Origin: Hyaloperonospora brassicae
Lineage: Eukaryota; Oomycota; Peronosporomycetes; Peronosporales; Peronosporaceae
Length of the DNA stretch: 64,000 nt
Assembly (NCBI GenBank): GCA_947650285.1
Contig: CANTFL010001426.1
Span: 372,001-436,000 of the forward strand
Direction of reading: 5' to 3'
Part shown: positions 12,100 through 23,825 of the stretch, piece by piece
How the letters are laid out: each line of letters opens with the position of its first letter
Numbering within the stretch: the first letter of the stretch is position 1
The notes under the pieces: model-generated
The model's database searches: none
Told to the model about the DNA's origin: nothing
The model's input: only the letters and a program-made list of their open reading frames with translations
Program-made: the position numbers and the translations under genes

Positions 12100-12549
12100 G
12101 CAACCCGATCACACTGCAGCAGCCCCTCCGATATTTACTTTTCACTTTGAGGCAGGGTCCAAAGCTTGATGTACTATCTTGCCTGCCGCCAACATCGACT
12201 CTCTATTGTCTTTTTACGGTCGCGCGCTTGTTCTATTGTCTTCATTTGTCGCTGGCCATTCCAGCCCCAACTTTAACGCATTGTTGTTCTGGGGGTAGAA
12301 CTGATAGTAAAGTCTTTACCGTTTAGCCCGACCTAGTTTGAGTCTCGCTTCTCGAAACTAGAGCCTGGCTTACTCATTCTAAACCTGATCAGCAAAATGT
12401 ACCATAAAATTTCGATTCAGCGCGCACTCTTTTGTGTGACAGTATCGCCTGTCCTACAAAAATCAGAAAAAAACGAGCTTATCACTACCAAAAATGTCGG
12501 TCCACCAATAAAGTCAATTGCGTGCACAAATACCAGCGATCGATCGATC

Positions 12550-13984
12550 ATGCGTCCGTCTCGCACGTTTCTGCGGTTACTGACTATCCTGAGCTTTGGC
12601 TGCGGCCTGCTCATGGCGAGTTTTGCGCTCCACCTCAGGATCGCTGTAGGCCTACGGGCCGGCGCTGCGGCGCTCGCGACCATCAGTAACTTTGTCATGC
12701 TGCTATCTGTTCTGGGCTTCGTTGGCTCGAGGCGCGGCCGTAAAAGTCGTCTCCTGCTCGTGTTTTTCTTCTGCGACTTTTTGCTGGTCACGTGCCTCTT
12801 CGCGATGTGCTACGCCGCCTTCCTCTTCCAAGACGTACTCGAGTTGTGGGTCAAACGTCACTGGACTGCCTCTGTCCTCTCGGCGCTGAGGGACGCGCCG
12901 TGCTGCGCCACGTACAGCGATACGGTGCGGTACCTCACGCACTGTGCAGTGATTGTCGGGGGCATGGGCATCGCATGTATGCTGCTGGTCATCGCGGCCA
13001 TGTACTGCGTCGTGCGCATCGTGACGGTGCCAATCGTCATGCGCCGTTTGCAGTCGGTCTTGAACGTCGTCTTCATGCTACTGGGCACGGCGCTGTTTGC
13101 TATTGGGCTCGCGTGTAATGTCTACGACGCAATGACGTCGGGACAAAAGTGGATGGGTACGGGTAGTGAGAGACAAAGTTTCGATTGATGCTGGTTGTGC
13201 GGTGTCCTAAGTGTGCTGTGTTGTGGCCATGCAGCCATTATCTGTATTGTTGTCGGCGCGCTGGTGTTTGCCCTCTCTGTGCTGGGCATTATCGCCTCAA
13301 GGGCCAAAAGTCGATCGCTACTCCTCGTTGTACGCATTCAGGATTACTGGACAGCTGCTTTAGGATCTAGAGTACTGACTGGCTCGTTGTTTCTGTAAGC
13401 TAGTACATCATTGGCCTTGGAGGCTGTTTCGTTGCGCTCATGGTATGCTCGATCGGCGCCTTCTCCATTTCGGACAATCTGGAGTCGACCTACAATGTAC
13501 AAAGCACGAGTTCATCGCTGGCGTGTGATTTCAGCCTACCGGGATGTACTAACTGCACCGAGCTGGTTTCCGAAATGGCTCGATGCGAAGGTGCCATGCA
13601 CTCCTCCGAGAATAGCTGGATTGCGTGTAACAGCTCAGTTGCATCTGGCGGTGAACAGAGTACTATCGACAACAAGTGCCTCGAGGATATGACGATACTC
13701 AACACCGGAGCTGACCAAGGCCACACAGCAAACGACGTACGTATCGTAGCGGCGGTTTACTGTGTGCACGTGCCATGAAACTGACCTATGGTGCTACATT
13801 TCAGATCGCCAAATGCGGCAAGTGTCCAGAATGGTCAGCTTCGGACGTACGAGTGTATCTCCGAAGCATGCTTCATCTCCTCGGTCTCTTTGCCCTAATA
13901 GTGTGCCTCTTTATAGTTGTAGGGTTTGCTGGCGCGTCAGTACTGCGGCGAAGTTTAGCAGGTTATCAGACCGATTCGATATAA
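12550..13984 (+). CDS. Tetraspanin-like protein with two four-helix modules
   Basis: A predicted 404-residue membrane protein in four exons: 12550-13156, 13235-13329, 13404-13736, 13805-13984. The introns are 68-78 bp with GT-AG ends and consistent phase. Translation gives about eight hydrophobic segments in two similar blocks of four. Block one holds three helices, a short loop with a CC pair (APCCATY) and a fourth helix. Block two holds three helices, a roughly 100-residue cysteine-rich loop with CTNC and CGKC, and a last helix near the C-terminus. Tetraspanins have four helices and a CCG-containing large loop, so this looks like a tandem-duplicated or fused tetraspanin; the exact CCG is absent. 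The reading frame is open upstream to 12397, but the ATG at 12550 gives the more natural start just before helix 1. The first donor could alternatively be 9 bases later in the same phase. Confidence 0.65.
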
Positions 13985-13985
13985 A

Positions 13986-14135
13986 AACAAGCTAGAACCA
14001 ACCATTTCCTTCTGCAAGCATTCAAAATTTGTCATTCCGCTCCGCGGCCGTAGGTCCCCAAACAAGCTAGAACCAACCATCTCCTTATGCAAGCATTCAA
14101 AATTTGTCATTCCGCTCCGCGGCCGTAAGTCCCCT
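13986..14135. repeat. Two-copy 75-bp tandem repeat
   Basis: Two nearly identical 75-bp units (13986-14060 and 14061-14135) share ACAAGCTAGAACCAACCAT and CATTCCGCTCCGCGGCCGTA. The repeat fills the short gap between two convergent genes and may affect their 3' ends. It is not a coding repeat as far as can be seen. Confidence 0.85.
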
Positions 14136-14206
14136 TGCCAGCACACTTTGATCTACATCTTCGGAAGTCACCCTGGCTACTCAACCTGATTTACACCTTC
14201 AATGAC

Positions 14207-16513
14207 CTACAGACTCTCAAGCTGCGCAATTTGATCCTTCAGTTGCTGGTTCACCTCGTCCGCAGAGTCACGTGCCGCGAATGCGACTTGTGCAGCGTAT
14301 CTTGCCGCGTCCTCGCTGTCGCGCGCTAGCTGAACAGACTGTTCCAGCGTCTGTACATCCTCGCGCAAGCTCACTATTTCAGTCGTCAAAGTCTTGTTCT
14401 TGGCTAGCAATTCCACCACCTGAGCTGTTGCCCCAGTTGCCTCCTTTGTAGCAGATGTCGAAACCGCACCCGTTTGCTGGAAGGTAGCAAGTTCAGCGCG
14501 AGCGTCAGCAACATCTGCAGTAAGGGCTTCCTGGACCTTCGCTGCTGCCAAAACCATGCCTTGTGAGTCGGTCTGTTCCTTCGCGAGTTGTGCCTTCAAC
14601 TGCTCAACTTCCTGGCCCAGCGCTAACAACTCTTCTGTTTTTCTCATAACTTCGTCCTCAGCCGCACGCAGCTGTTGGGTAAGCACTTCATTCTCTGTTG
14701 CAAGACTCTCGTTTTCGTGCACAACGTCTGGAGACACCGGCTGGGCATTTGCTTCAATGCCAGCGTCCTGAGGCAATTCCATAGATTCCTTTTCGATGGT
14801 CTCCTCAATCCCGCTTCCTGACTCCTCTACAGAAAGTCCTTGAGCTTCACGACTTACTTTAGCGGGCGCCTCTTGTACAATTGCCTCTTCGACGGCTGTA
14901 TCCTGCACGGCTGCCTCTTGCACAGCTGTCGCTTCTGATTCAGAATCAGCTCGACTCTCATCCACTTCATCGTTTGATACCTCACTCTCAGTCTCAGCAA
15001 CCACGTCCTCGGGACGAACAATGGTCTTCGTATTAAGCACAGAGGTTTCGCTATCAGCTGTCACCGACCCTTCAGCTTCCGCTGCAACAGAGTCGTTCTC
15101 TTCCTCGTCCAAAACTTTCTGCTTGGACGCAGTCACGCTTTCAGGCTCAACCGCTTGCAAGAAAGCAATCAGCTTCGCGCTCAAAGGTGGCTTCTTCAGC
15201 CGCTTGCGCCCAGTCTCCTCATCCATATCCACGCTTTTCTCCTTAGCACGCACGTCCTCTCCAACGACTAATGGTTCTTCTTCGTCTGCGTTCCCTTGGT
15301 TGTCTTCATAAACGCCTTCGACACCCTTTTCCACCACAGATTCACCGACCGGTTTCAACACGGTCTCCACAGCAGCCTCCGACACTTTCTCCTTCTGACA
15401 AAATGCATCATTGACAGGGGTCACAGGTGCCGACGTGTCCACGCTGCTCAAAAACGCTGACAGCCTTGACATCGACTTGCGAGGCGCCGAAGCAGGAGCG
15501 GTAAAGGCACTAGGAATACTGACGCGGTTGTGCGGCGAGGCTGGGGGTGACGACTGCGGTGTGCCGCTGCTCCCGAGATCGCCTGTGGACGACGACGTCT
15601 TGACACCGGGTGACGACGAGTGGCTGCGCGAAAAGGCAGAGAGCTTGCTCGACCACGAGCGCGAGCGTGAATCGCGATTGTGGTCGTTGCCAGTCGACGC
15701 TGTCGATGACGCATTGCTAATGACGCTGCTCCGTGGCGTGGCAGATGCGTGCGACGCCGTAGCACTGCTCTGACTTTTGAAAATAGACGGGATGCGCAGC
15801 CGGGACTGATTGCTGTCGCTGTTGTTGTTCGCGTTGCTATACTCAGCACCATCTCCGTCGCCAGGCACGGGCTCTTCGATATCCCGCGGCGACGGGTTAC
15901 TGCTCACGACGCTGGAAGTCAACGACGTGCGGTTGTGGCTCATCGGCGGCTTCGCGGCGGGCGAGGACGGGAACTTGTTCAGGAACGAACTGAGGCGGTT
16001 GGCATTGTCGGCGCTCGAGGTCGTGCTGGCGCTTGCACTGGTTGTCGAACTCGTTGGGCCGCCGATCGTCGACGGCGATGCGTGACCCGCGACGCCGCCG
16101 TCAAAGTAGTACTGGGCCAGCGCACTGCCGCCCTTCAGCCCGGGCCGCGTCTTGCAGCGCAGCGCGACGATCGTCTCGGACACAGCCGTCTCGTTCACTT
16201 CGTCCAGCAGCTGCACCGTCGTAAACACCAGGTGCTCCTCGAGCTTAGCGCGCGCGCGGCACCACTTGAGGAAGAACTGCACGCGTTCGAGGGCGTGGAA
16301 CTTGCTCAGCTGCTTGAGCGAGCGCCGCAGCTTCTTGGGCAGCTCGTCCTCCTCGCCCTCGAGCACGGCGTTCGTCAGCAGACACAGTGCGCGGCCGTCC
16401 GTGACGAACGCGCACAGCGACGACGTGTCCAGGAGCGGCGGGCTCAGCTCCTCGAGCACGCCATGAGCTTCCAGCTCGTCGCGGATCCACTGAATGCAGG
16501 CGGGTCCGGCCAT
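14207..16513 (-). CDS. Calponin-homology domain, coiled-coil protein
   Basis: An uninterrupted 768-residue frame. Residues 1-115 match a calponin-homology fold of the single-CH type: WIRDELEAHG, LCAFVTDGRALCLLTNAVL, then VQFFLKWCRAR and TTVQLLDEVNE. Such domains bind actin or microtubule-associated partners. Residues about 120-340 are serine-rich and low-complexity, and about 340-560 are acidic. Residues about 590-765 form a long coiled coil rich in E, Q, A and K. The overall shape suggests a cytoskeletal or trafficking adaptor, but I cannot name an orthologue. Translation starts at MAGPACIQW; the upstream region holds a GA microsatellite. The gene converges on the tetraspanin-like gene. Confidence 0.85.
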   Translation of the reverse strand: MAGPACIQWIRDELEAHGVLEELSPPLLDTSSLCAFVTDGRALCLLTNAVLEGEEDELPKKLRRSLKQLSKFHALERVQFFLKWCRARAKLEEHLVFTTVQLLDEVNETAVSETIVALRCKTRPGLKGGSALAQYYFDGGVAGHASPSTIGGPTSSTTSASASTTSSADNANRLSSFLNKFPSSPAAKPPMSHNRTSLTSSVVSSNPSPRDIEEPVPGDGDGAEYSNANNNSDSNQSRLRIPSIFKSQSSATASHASATPRSSVISNASSTASTGNDHNRDSRSRSWSSKLSAFSRSHSSSPGVKTSSSTGDLGSSGTPQSSPPASPHNRVSIPSAFTAPASAPRKSMSRLSAFLSSVDTSAPVTPVNDAFCQKEKVSEAAVETVLKPVGESVVEKGVEGVYEDNQGNADEEEPLVVGEDVRAKEKSVDMDEETGRKRLKKPPLSAKLIAFLQAVEPESVTASKQKVLDEEENDSVAAEAEGSVTADSETSVLNTKTIVRPEDVVAETESEVSNDEVDESRADSESEATAVQEAAVQDTAVEEAIVQEAPAKVSREAQGLSVEESGSGIEETIEKESMELPQDAGIEANAQPVSPDVVHENESLATENEVLTQQLRAAEDEVMRKTEELLALGQEVEQLKAQLAKEQTDSQGMVLAAAKVQEALTADVADARAELATFQQTGAVSTSATKEATGATAQVVELLAKNKTLTTEIVSLREDVQTLEQSVQLARDSEDAARYAAQVAFAARDSADEVNQQLKDQIAQLESL

Positions 16514-16582
16514 GAGTGATGGGCTGAGTGGAGCAAGCGACGGCGAGCGGTTGTCGGGCGTCTATACGGCGGACGGCGGACG

Positions 16583-16611
16583 GAGAGAGAGAGAGAGCGA
16601 GAGAGAGAGAG
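16583..16611. repeat. GA microsatellite
   Basis: An imperfect (GA)n tract with one GC interruption, about 70 bp upstream of the start codon of the minus-strand CH-domain gene, probably in its 5' UTR or promoter. Confidence 0.9.
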
Positions 16612-17159
16612 GCGGCGACGGGAGCGACGTAGTGCGTGAGTCGGAAGTGTGTGTTTGTGCTGTGGAAAGGGGGAGAGCAGCGCGGCCGACACTTAGTGCG
16701 ACAGCGTGGGAGGAGAAAGTAGACGATCGAGCTGGGAACCGGGATGCGGGAGGTACTTACTCGAGATCGGCCTAAGTGCTGAATCGAGTTCGTGAAACCT
16801 ACAACCACACGACGCATTTCTCAGCGATGTGTAAAAAGTTACGCGGGTTACGGAACGAATTGGTACGCACGTGGAAAAGGTCCTCTGCCCTTGTTTGGTG
16901 GTGGTGTCAAGTACGTCCATTATTATGATAACTAACGACTGATAAGTGTGACAAGAAGTACGGCCCGGGTATCGGGTCGACAACTAAAGGGCTCCGTAGA
17001 GCCAGGGGCGACGGCAACGAGGTCAGAGACCCTCCTACCGAAGCCAACTACGAGTCAATCATGACCGCTGGCGCGACCAAGTAGACTGGGGACATGCGTA
17101 CCGCCGGAGCGGCAGCACGTACAACGCGGGTATGCTGCCATATAAGGCAACAAACCCCT

Positions 17160-17460
17160 TTAGGACCGCTTGCGCGGCCCACGACGTGGAGTGCGAACAC
17201 CGAAGTGACTGCGTGGCGTGGAGAACGCCAACCCGCCATATATCTCTCCGAGGAGCTCAACCATCTGCGATGGTGGCCCCCTTCAGCCGCTTGCGCGGCC
17301 CCCGACGTGGAGTGCGATCACCGAAGTGACTGCGTGGCGTGGAGAACGCCAACCCGCCATATATCTCTCCGAGGAGCTCAACCATCTGCGATGGTGGCCC
17401 CCTTCAGCCGCTTGCGCGGCCCCTTGACGTGGAGTGTGCGCTCGCCGCAGCGGCGACACG
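17160..17460. repeat. 121-bp tandem repeat array
   Basis: The words CGCTTGCGCGGCC and GACGTGGAGTG recur at 17170, 17291 and 17412, a 121-bp period. There are two full units and a diverged partial third, with a weaker echo at about 17506. Internal text includes CCATATATCTCTCCGAGGAG. Because 121 is not a multiple of three, each unit falls in a different frame. That argues against the 186-codon open frame over this stretch being a gene. Confidence 0.85.
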
Positions 17461-18678
17461 TGGCGCGGGGTACGCCTCCAGTCCGTAAAACACCCCTGCT
17501 AGGGCCGCTTGCGCGACCCGTCGGTCTCCTACGCCCACACCCGCGACTGCGAGTGCAGCGTGCCCGCGTCAGATCTTCGACCACGTCGGCTCCCCAAGGG
17601 GAGGATTCCCTCCGACTTGACTGCCCCGAAGGGAAAAAGACTGGCTTGAGCTGAACCGTGAAAATTTGGGAATGCTCTGCCCTTGTTTGGGCGTGGTTGA
17701 ACTTGAGCGCTAGCTCCTGAATTAACAGAAAAAAAAACAGACGACGACTGAAAAATGTGGATAAAACGTGTCGCAAAAGCCGACTCGCATGTCATAAATC
17801 TAGATGAAACCTCCACGTGAGCCGCGCTATGAATGACATGCTGTCGTGAACAAGAAGTTATGACGCAGCGACAAACCTTACGTAATTTCGAGAGAGTGTG
17901 AAATTTCCATTGTACATGTTAATCCTTGGTCTACATCATAGCTAGTATGTGAAACGCAGTGTCTCTTTGACCCCATGCAATTGCATACCACTATCCCTTT
18001 GAACTCTGAAGACCGTGCACCTCTGTCGGCTTCCCATGTGCTGAAAGTGAGGTCTAGGAACTAGGTTTAACAGGACGTGCGTCCAATGGCGAGCTTGTTC
18101 ACGGTTTCGCCGGCAACGGGTAAATCGACGCTTCTCCTTGGCTGTTTCTGACCGCTATGGGACAAAAGCTGTGGAGAGACAGTGACGGAGGGAACCCGAC
18201 ACGACACTTGCATTAGGTTAAGGGTCCAACAGATAAATTTCCTAAGAATAACTAGCAAACTCGATTACCACAATGCTTTCTTAGAGAATGTCACGTTTGG
18301 AGGTAATCTTCGGCACTGTTGCGCGGTATTTGTTACATCGCATTGGCAACAGAAACATGTCCGCGTGAATATCACCTTGGTAGGTAATGTTTAATAGATT
18401 CTCGTAATACTACATTGAGAGGTGGGGTGTAGCAAACGGATGATGTTCTGCACACGGGTGATACCGGCCATACTATTGACTAACTTTCCACCAATCAACA
18501 CAACAAACATGCCAGGAATGGTCAGCACATTGTTATAACTCAAGTTTACACTAAGCTGGTCTTAAATATTAATCCACAATTCATATTGGTGAATTGAGCT
18601 ACATTAGAAATAGCTCTCTTTCAATGTAACTAAACCACTCTGTTCCATGATCGCTTCCTGCACGTAATGTGCGTAATG
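17461..18678. other. Intergenic, nothing recognised
   Basis: No supported coding sequence. The word CTCTGCCCTTGTTTGG at about 17675 also occurs near 16877, hinting at a small dispersed duplication. The last five bases, TAATG, belong to the target duplication of the next LTR. Confidence 0.4.
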
Positions 18679-19150
18679 TGTAACGGGGTGATCCCGTTAC
18701 ATAAAAATTGGTACAGAAGTACCAATTTTTGAATATTATCTATGTTGATAATGTTCAATCAACATCACTCGAGAAAAGTGATGTTGTCGGAATATTATCT
18801 CCAAGGGTAATATCCGTGGAGGGGTCCACTTCTTAGATGCTGTACCATTTACATCAACCAATTTGACCACCAATTGCTGCTGGACGCGCGCAAGGGGTGG
18901 TGGACAGAAGACCCACATAGGAGAAAGTAGTTTAATATAGTTAGATGAAGACGACTGATGATTTAGCAAGAAACATAACTACATTAAATAACAGTCCTAC
19001 TTTTCCCTCAAGACAGAGCTTTCGGGTTCTGTATTGTCTTGGTCGCGCTTCCTCACGCCACGAGTACGTGACGTCGGGCGTACTCACCCTTGTGTTGTTA
19101 TCAATACAAGGCCTTGCTCAGTTATCTGAGCAAGAGCGTGCCCCGTTACA
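18679..19150 (+). repeat. Solo LTR, gypsy-type, with target duplication
   Basis: 472 bp, TGTAAC to GTTACA, flanked by a perfect 5-bp duplication TAATG (18674-18678 and 19151-19155). It is therefore the product of LTR-LTR recombination rather than a fragment. It is dense in hairpins: TGTAACGGG/CCCGTTACA at the left end, a 12-bp perfect stem AAAAATTGGTAC/GTACCAATTTTT at about 18703-18730, CAACATCAC/GTGATGTTG, and CTTGCTCAG/CTGAGCAAG. The minus strand shares CAGAACCCGAAAGC with the fragment at 61863, so the two belong to related LTRs. Orientation is judged from similarity of its left end to the second family's LTR at 62022. Confidence 0.85.
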
Positions 19151-19649
19151 TAATGTGTAGGATACAGTACCTTACTACGGCATCTGTGTTGCTTATTTGC
19201 GATGTAAGCATTCCAGGTGCAACGTGCCCCGTGACTCTTGCTACCGGAAGAAGATGCTCTCATCGAGTCCCAGACTCGGCGAGTCAGTCGAGTAATTTCT
19301 AGCTGGGTTCTAGAAACTTATCGAATACATCAAATGACCCCTCAGAGACTTTGCAACGCCTTCCTCCTTGTAAAAATCACGGCGTGGTGAATGCGTCATA
19401 AGCAGAAGATGCTCGATAAAAGCAGTTTTGTCAATCGCAAGCGCACGGGTCGCACAAAAAACTTGGTAAGACTACAGGGAGAGAGTTAAAGGCCTACATG
19501 CATAATATGTTCACATCGTCTTTTGCCACCATTTATTCAAGCAGCTTCAGTGCCACGCGCAGATTTTTAACAGCTACACATGTAGGCACGGTCCACATAT
19601 AGGCACGCTGCACAATTGCTCATCGAGGACATAACGTCAGCGAAGAATC

Positions 19650-22450
19650 TCACGAATCAGACGTACAGACGCGTGCAATGTGAAGTGAGTAGGAGTAAAC
19701 ACCATATGTATTGCAGTTGGACATATCTAAAATAAGCCTTCTGCAAATCAGGAGCGTTGTACATTTCAAATGACGGTAAGTTATGCCATTCAACCAAGCA
19801 ATTTTGCTTGCGTTCATATTCGCTGTATCTGCACGACAGTGTACGTGGGTTTTGTGCCACATGTCTACTCGTCGTCAATGTAAGCGTAAAGTACTCCTTT
19901 GTGATAAGACGTAGTAGAGTAGCACATCAACGGGCTAGTGGTATAGACAGCAGAAGACGACAATTACAGCATAGATACCAGAGCTCTTCAATGACAAAGA
20001 AATACAAATACTCAGATAGTCGTTTCGTTCTTACAATATGAACGGATAGGTTGTATACACAGAGATCCCCTCAGTTCGTAAAACTACAAGACCTCTCTTA
20101 CGGAATCAACATCACAAAGTGCTCATGCGAAAGTTCTACAAAGACAACTAACTACTCTTTCCCAAATGTGAGCTGGACCTTACTGACAAATTGGTAACAA
20201 GAATAAGCTTCGCTCAAGTGTCGTAATGTGATATTTGTTCACCTTTTATTGAGAGTTACCGGTACAATCCGAACTTAAGCGTAGTTTTTACGGAATACTT
20301 TTACGTCGGTAATTACCTCAGAGATGATTAGACGCGTAGGATGATTGGACGCGTGTAAATCAGGTTGATTAGATGCACCATGTGATTGGATGCAGTCTAG
20401 GGTAGGCAGAGTTAAGACCTATGAATCAATCACTTTCGAATCCTCCCTCAAGTGAGCAAGTGTTCTCCGCTTTGTTCTCTCCGGTCTCTCCGCTCCGTTT
20501 TCGCTTCGCCTCCCGCTCAAGTTACAACACCTTTTAGATAGCATGTGTATGTTCGTAAGATATTTCGTACGTATACAGACGACACATAACAACCTGTCAG
20601 TATATGATCGTCCGTCCCATATGCATGTCCATCAAGCGTACAGCCACCAGAATGCGAAAACAGCTCACATATAGCAGCAGGCTTAGCAGAGACTCATGCA
20701 GCGAATACTGACTTGCTCAGTGGTAGTGCCGTTCACGATGATGACAATACGATGTGGACTGACCATGATACTCGGAAACTGCTCACTCACACTGCAGTAA
20801 CTTAATCCCGTACTTTGAAGGACGCGGAGTACAATTGATCACCCATCTTGCAAAAGTGCCTGATCGATTTGTATTTTCCCAATGGTTGTTAGTGAAGATG
20901 GCGGTAAACCGCCATTTCGGCAAAAACTGCACATTTATTTGTGAAGTTGCCCGGTAATCACGCCTTCTCCAAAAGAGCTATTCTGGAGAAGCATTTGGAT
21001 GATATGACAGCTATCCTGGACAGAAAGGAATTCATAGTGAATGTTTTTTGTCCTTCTCACATCCTGATACCACGAGCAAGTTTTGAGGGCTTATAAGTGA
21101 GCACGTTCAGATGTTGCATTGTCTCACGGATCTCGACGTGGTTCACTTCGACTGAACCCCATATCATTTGAGTAATTCTTGAAACTATGGTATTATAGTC
21201 AGTGACATGGCCATTGGCGAACTATCTAGCCATAGATAGCGACACAAGCACTCGCGATCCAAGTATACGGCTATCATTTGCTCAAATCGATTAAGGTCAA
21301 TGCCCACCTTTAGCGGTCCACTTGATCATGCAATGCCACTTATTCTATACGTCCCCTTCTCATACCGTCCGATGAGACTATAGTGTACAACGTCAAATGC
21401 ACTCGCTGTCCCACGAGTGTGTGGCGTAAAAAGACCGTAGCCAGTTTGTCATTGTGTACCTTTGTCCTTTTGCATGTCATGCAGTCAATTACGGATTTTA
21501 TATTCCTTTGTTTCATGCAGAGCCAGTCTCACATGTGCCGCATGGTCTTGTATTGGCGATTGCTTGCCAGATGACCAAGCGTGTCGTCGTACCAATACAA
21601 TAAGTTGCCTTAAAAGTTTTGATGACGATAACCGTTCTAGTAGGTCACCAATGTGCATCCTAGAAGTGTTTGAGCTAGAACAAGGGTCTTTTAATCCCGC
21701 GATATATGTAGACATCTCTCCTGCATCATAGACTCTGAATCTTGGTATTTGCGCAACACCGTTCTATCTCTAACACAGGATGGCCATCATTGACAGCCTA
21801 CAACTCGCTAGCGAGCGCAGGTATATCGTGAGAGGTCCCAAGCTTCCCACAAGATAGGCGTCATCCGATGTTGTTTGCGCCCTCGGTATAATTCATTGTG
21901 TGAAGATGGAGGTGTATTTCGAAGTGTTTTGTCAAAAACTGTCTATACTATGACTGATTGGGATAAACCCCTGTCCACTCAAAAGCCCTAGTATTGCCTC
22001 ACTCCATATCTGTTCTACTTACTGATGTTTTCCTGATTTATTTTGGGTGGTTAAGGTGACGTATGTCCATTCCTTACTGACCACCTGATTTCGGCAGAGT
22101 GACGTTGTCCTCAGATTCTTCTGTCTTGATCTATGTATGCCTATGAATGAATGTAGATTCTTTCTGAATCTACGGATAGTCCAACCTATCTTGCAAGCTT
22201 ATGGTCCTTACACATTGTTTGTTGATATTTTGACAGATGTAACTTCCACCTTTTCGATCGGAAGTTGCAATAAGTAGAATATCCCAATTTTTGTATTTTG
22301 TCTTCGACACCATGAGAAATTCAGAAGTGTGGTCTGATTATCTATTAGGATCAAGTCAATCGACAGCATCTCCAATTAGATATTTTTGGACTTCATTTGG
22401 TACCTATTCAGCGCGCAGAAGTGGCACGCTATATATTGATTCATATCGTT
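19650..22450 (-). pseudogene. Decayed Ty3/gypsy pol with chromodomain
   Basis: No long frame survives, but fragments appear in the right minus-strand order. Near 21850-22000 an RNase H tail NYTEGANNIG.RLSC resembles the usual Y.PG..N.VAD.LS. Near 21500-21600 a CETGSA/CGTC patch suits an integrase zinc region. Near 21130-21250 AMSLTIIP.FQELLK.YGVQSK resembles the segment after the integrase core. At 19650-19880 CLVEWHNLPSFE...APDLQKAY resembles a chromodomain strand-helix end. Each match is weak; the consistent order is the main support. Much older than copies 1-3. Confidence 0.42.
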
Positions 22451-23725
22451 GCCATCAAGCTGAGCCTCACTTACGTTGGCGTATATAATATACACGGCTT
22501 GTTATGTCATGACAGAAAATAAGTTTATAGCAAAAGCATGCGAAAAAAACACGCAAATGCCGAAATCCATGTCATTGGGTAGCACGTTAACTGACCCCGT
22601 TGGCCGAATGGTTGAGCACTGGCACCGGGACCGGGAGATACATGGATCTATACTCGCGCAGGGGCGGTCCGATTTTACATCGCCGTAGAGTGGCTAACAA
22701 ACTCGGATATAGTGGGTCCAACGCGTACCCGAATATACCTCAATCTTCTCTCGTAGGTAGCAGGTAAAGGCAAGTTTTGCGCAAAACAAATGGTAAAGTG
22801 GCTGGCTCAGCGTCAATTTGTTTGGCTACAGTATTACGCAGTATTTGATTATACTGATCAATCGAGGAATTTTTTGCGGCATCTTTGGCTCATCTTATGT
22901 ATTGCTTTGTAGTTTATTCCAGATATAAGTTGATTGTGAGTCGTCAGACGGTGGCAATTCAATATAATTGAAGCATTGTATATTTCTGATATACTTGTAA
23001 ACGATCATCCTTGATGGACATGTATACGTACTGGATGAATAACAGATAAATTGTATACACAGGAAAAGTATTTAGGATAAGACAATACATCAGCTACCAT
23101 AAAGGGTACGCACAAGCATGTATATAACGTATAGATCAATGCACCCGATGATCATAATGTGAAACATAGCTCCACACGTGTGTACTATACGACTTTGGCC
23201 ATGCCTGGGATCACTCATCGACTTTGACGCTCATTTTCTCGATTTAACGTCATTCTTTCTCATTTATAACCATGTCAATTTTCCACGACAGTCATTACTT
23301 TAAAACGATGCGTGGACGCTATAAGTGTAATCTTGATGTGTCGTGATCTTTTAGGTTGTAGTAATGCAATGCATGTATCTTTAGTAGCTCATCGCACATA
23401 TCACGACATCGGTAGTAGCTAGCAAGTCTACATAAACGCATCACGAAACGGCCTTTCGGCTCTACCTTTGTAAGTATGAGTCGTGTAACCTCCATCCCTA
23501 GCGAGCGGTGGCTGTCAGGCTGCCAGGCCGCCAGGCATAACAGTAAGCGCTTTGCATTGTTTTACCTCTGAGCTCTGATCCACCACACTTATTCAAATGT
23601 GATCGTTTGAGATTGTATTGATGGGCATCTATAACCTTAACGGTATCGCATTATGTTTAATGAGATAGCGCAGTATCAAAGTGTCGGTTTTACGATGATG
23701 TAAAAGTCTATAGGAATGACTGGGG
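22451..23725. other. AT-rich intergenic DNA, nothing recognised
   Basis: Frames are short and no RNA gene or repeat was recognised. Confidence 0.4.
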
Positions 23726-23820
23726 GCGGCATGAGATTATGGGCGACGAAAGTATTATGGCAGATATAATTCTAAAGAGCAGACGGGAACTACATTAAAC
23801 TACTCCGATACGTTTTATGT
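23726..23820. repeat. Left arm of interrupted inverted repeat
   Basis: CAGATATAATTCTAAAGAG at 23761-23779, followed by CAGACGGG, is repeated in inverse orientation right after the retrotransposon (31792-31820), with two mismatches over 29 bp. A second inverted copy at about 31828-31915 also matches further left, including CTTTCGTC. Without the retrotransposon and one target duplication, the site would fold into a hairpin with arms of about 40 bp and an 11-base loop. Confidence 0.8.
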
Positions 23821-23825
23821 AGACC

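Noticed and set aside
15749..16519. 256-codon plus-strand frame opposite the CH-domain gene
   Set aside because: Exact antisense of a well-supported conserved domain; arginine/alanine-rich shadow translation.
17094..17654. 186-codon plus-strand open frame
   Set aside because: It lies over a 121-bp tandem repeat whose units fall in different frames; composition is R/P/A-rich as expected of GC-rich repeat DNA, with no family resemblance.
22590..22680. tRNA-like stretch (GTTGGCCGAATGGTTGAGCACTGG)
   Set aside because: Begins somewhat like a leucine/serine-type D arm, but no matching acceptor, anticodon or T arms follow.
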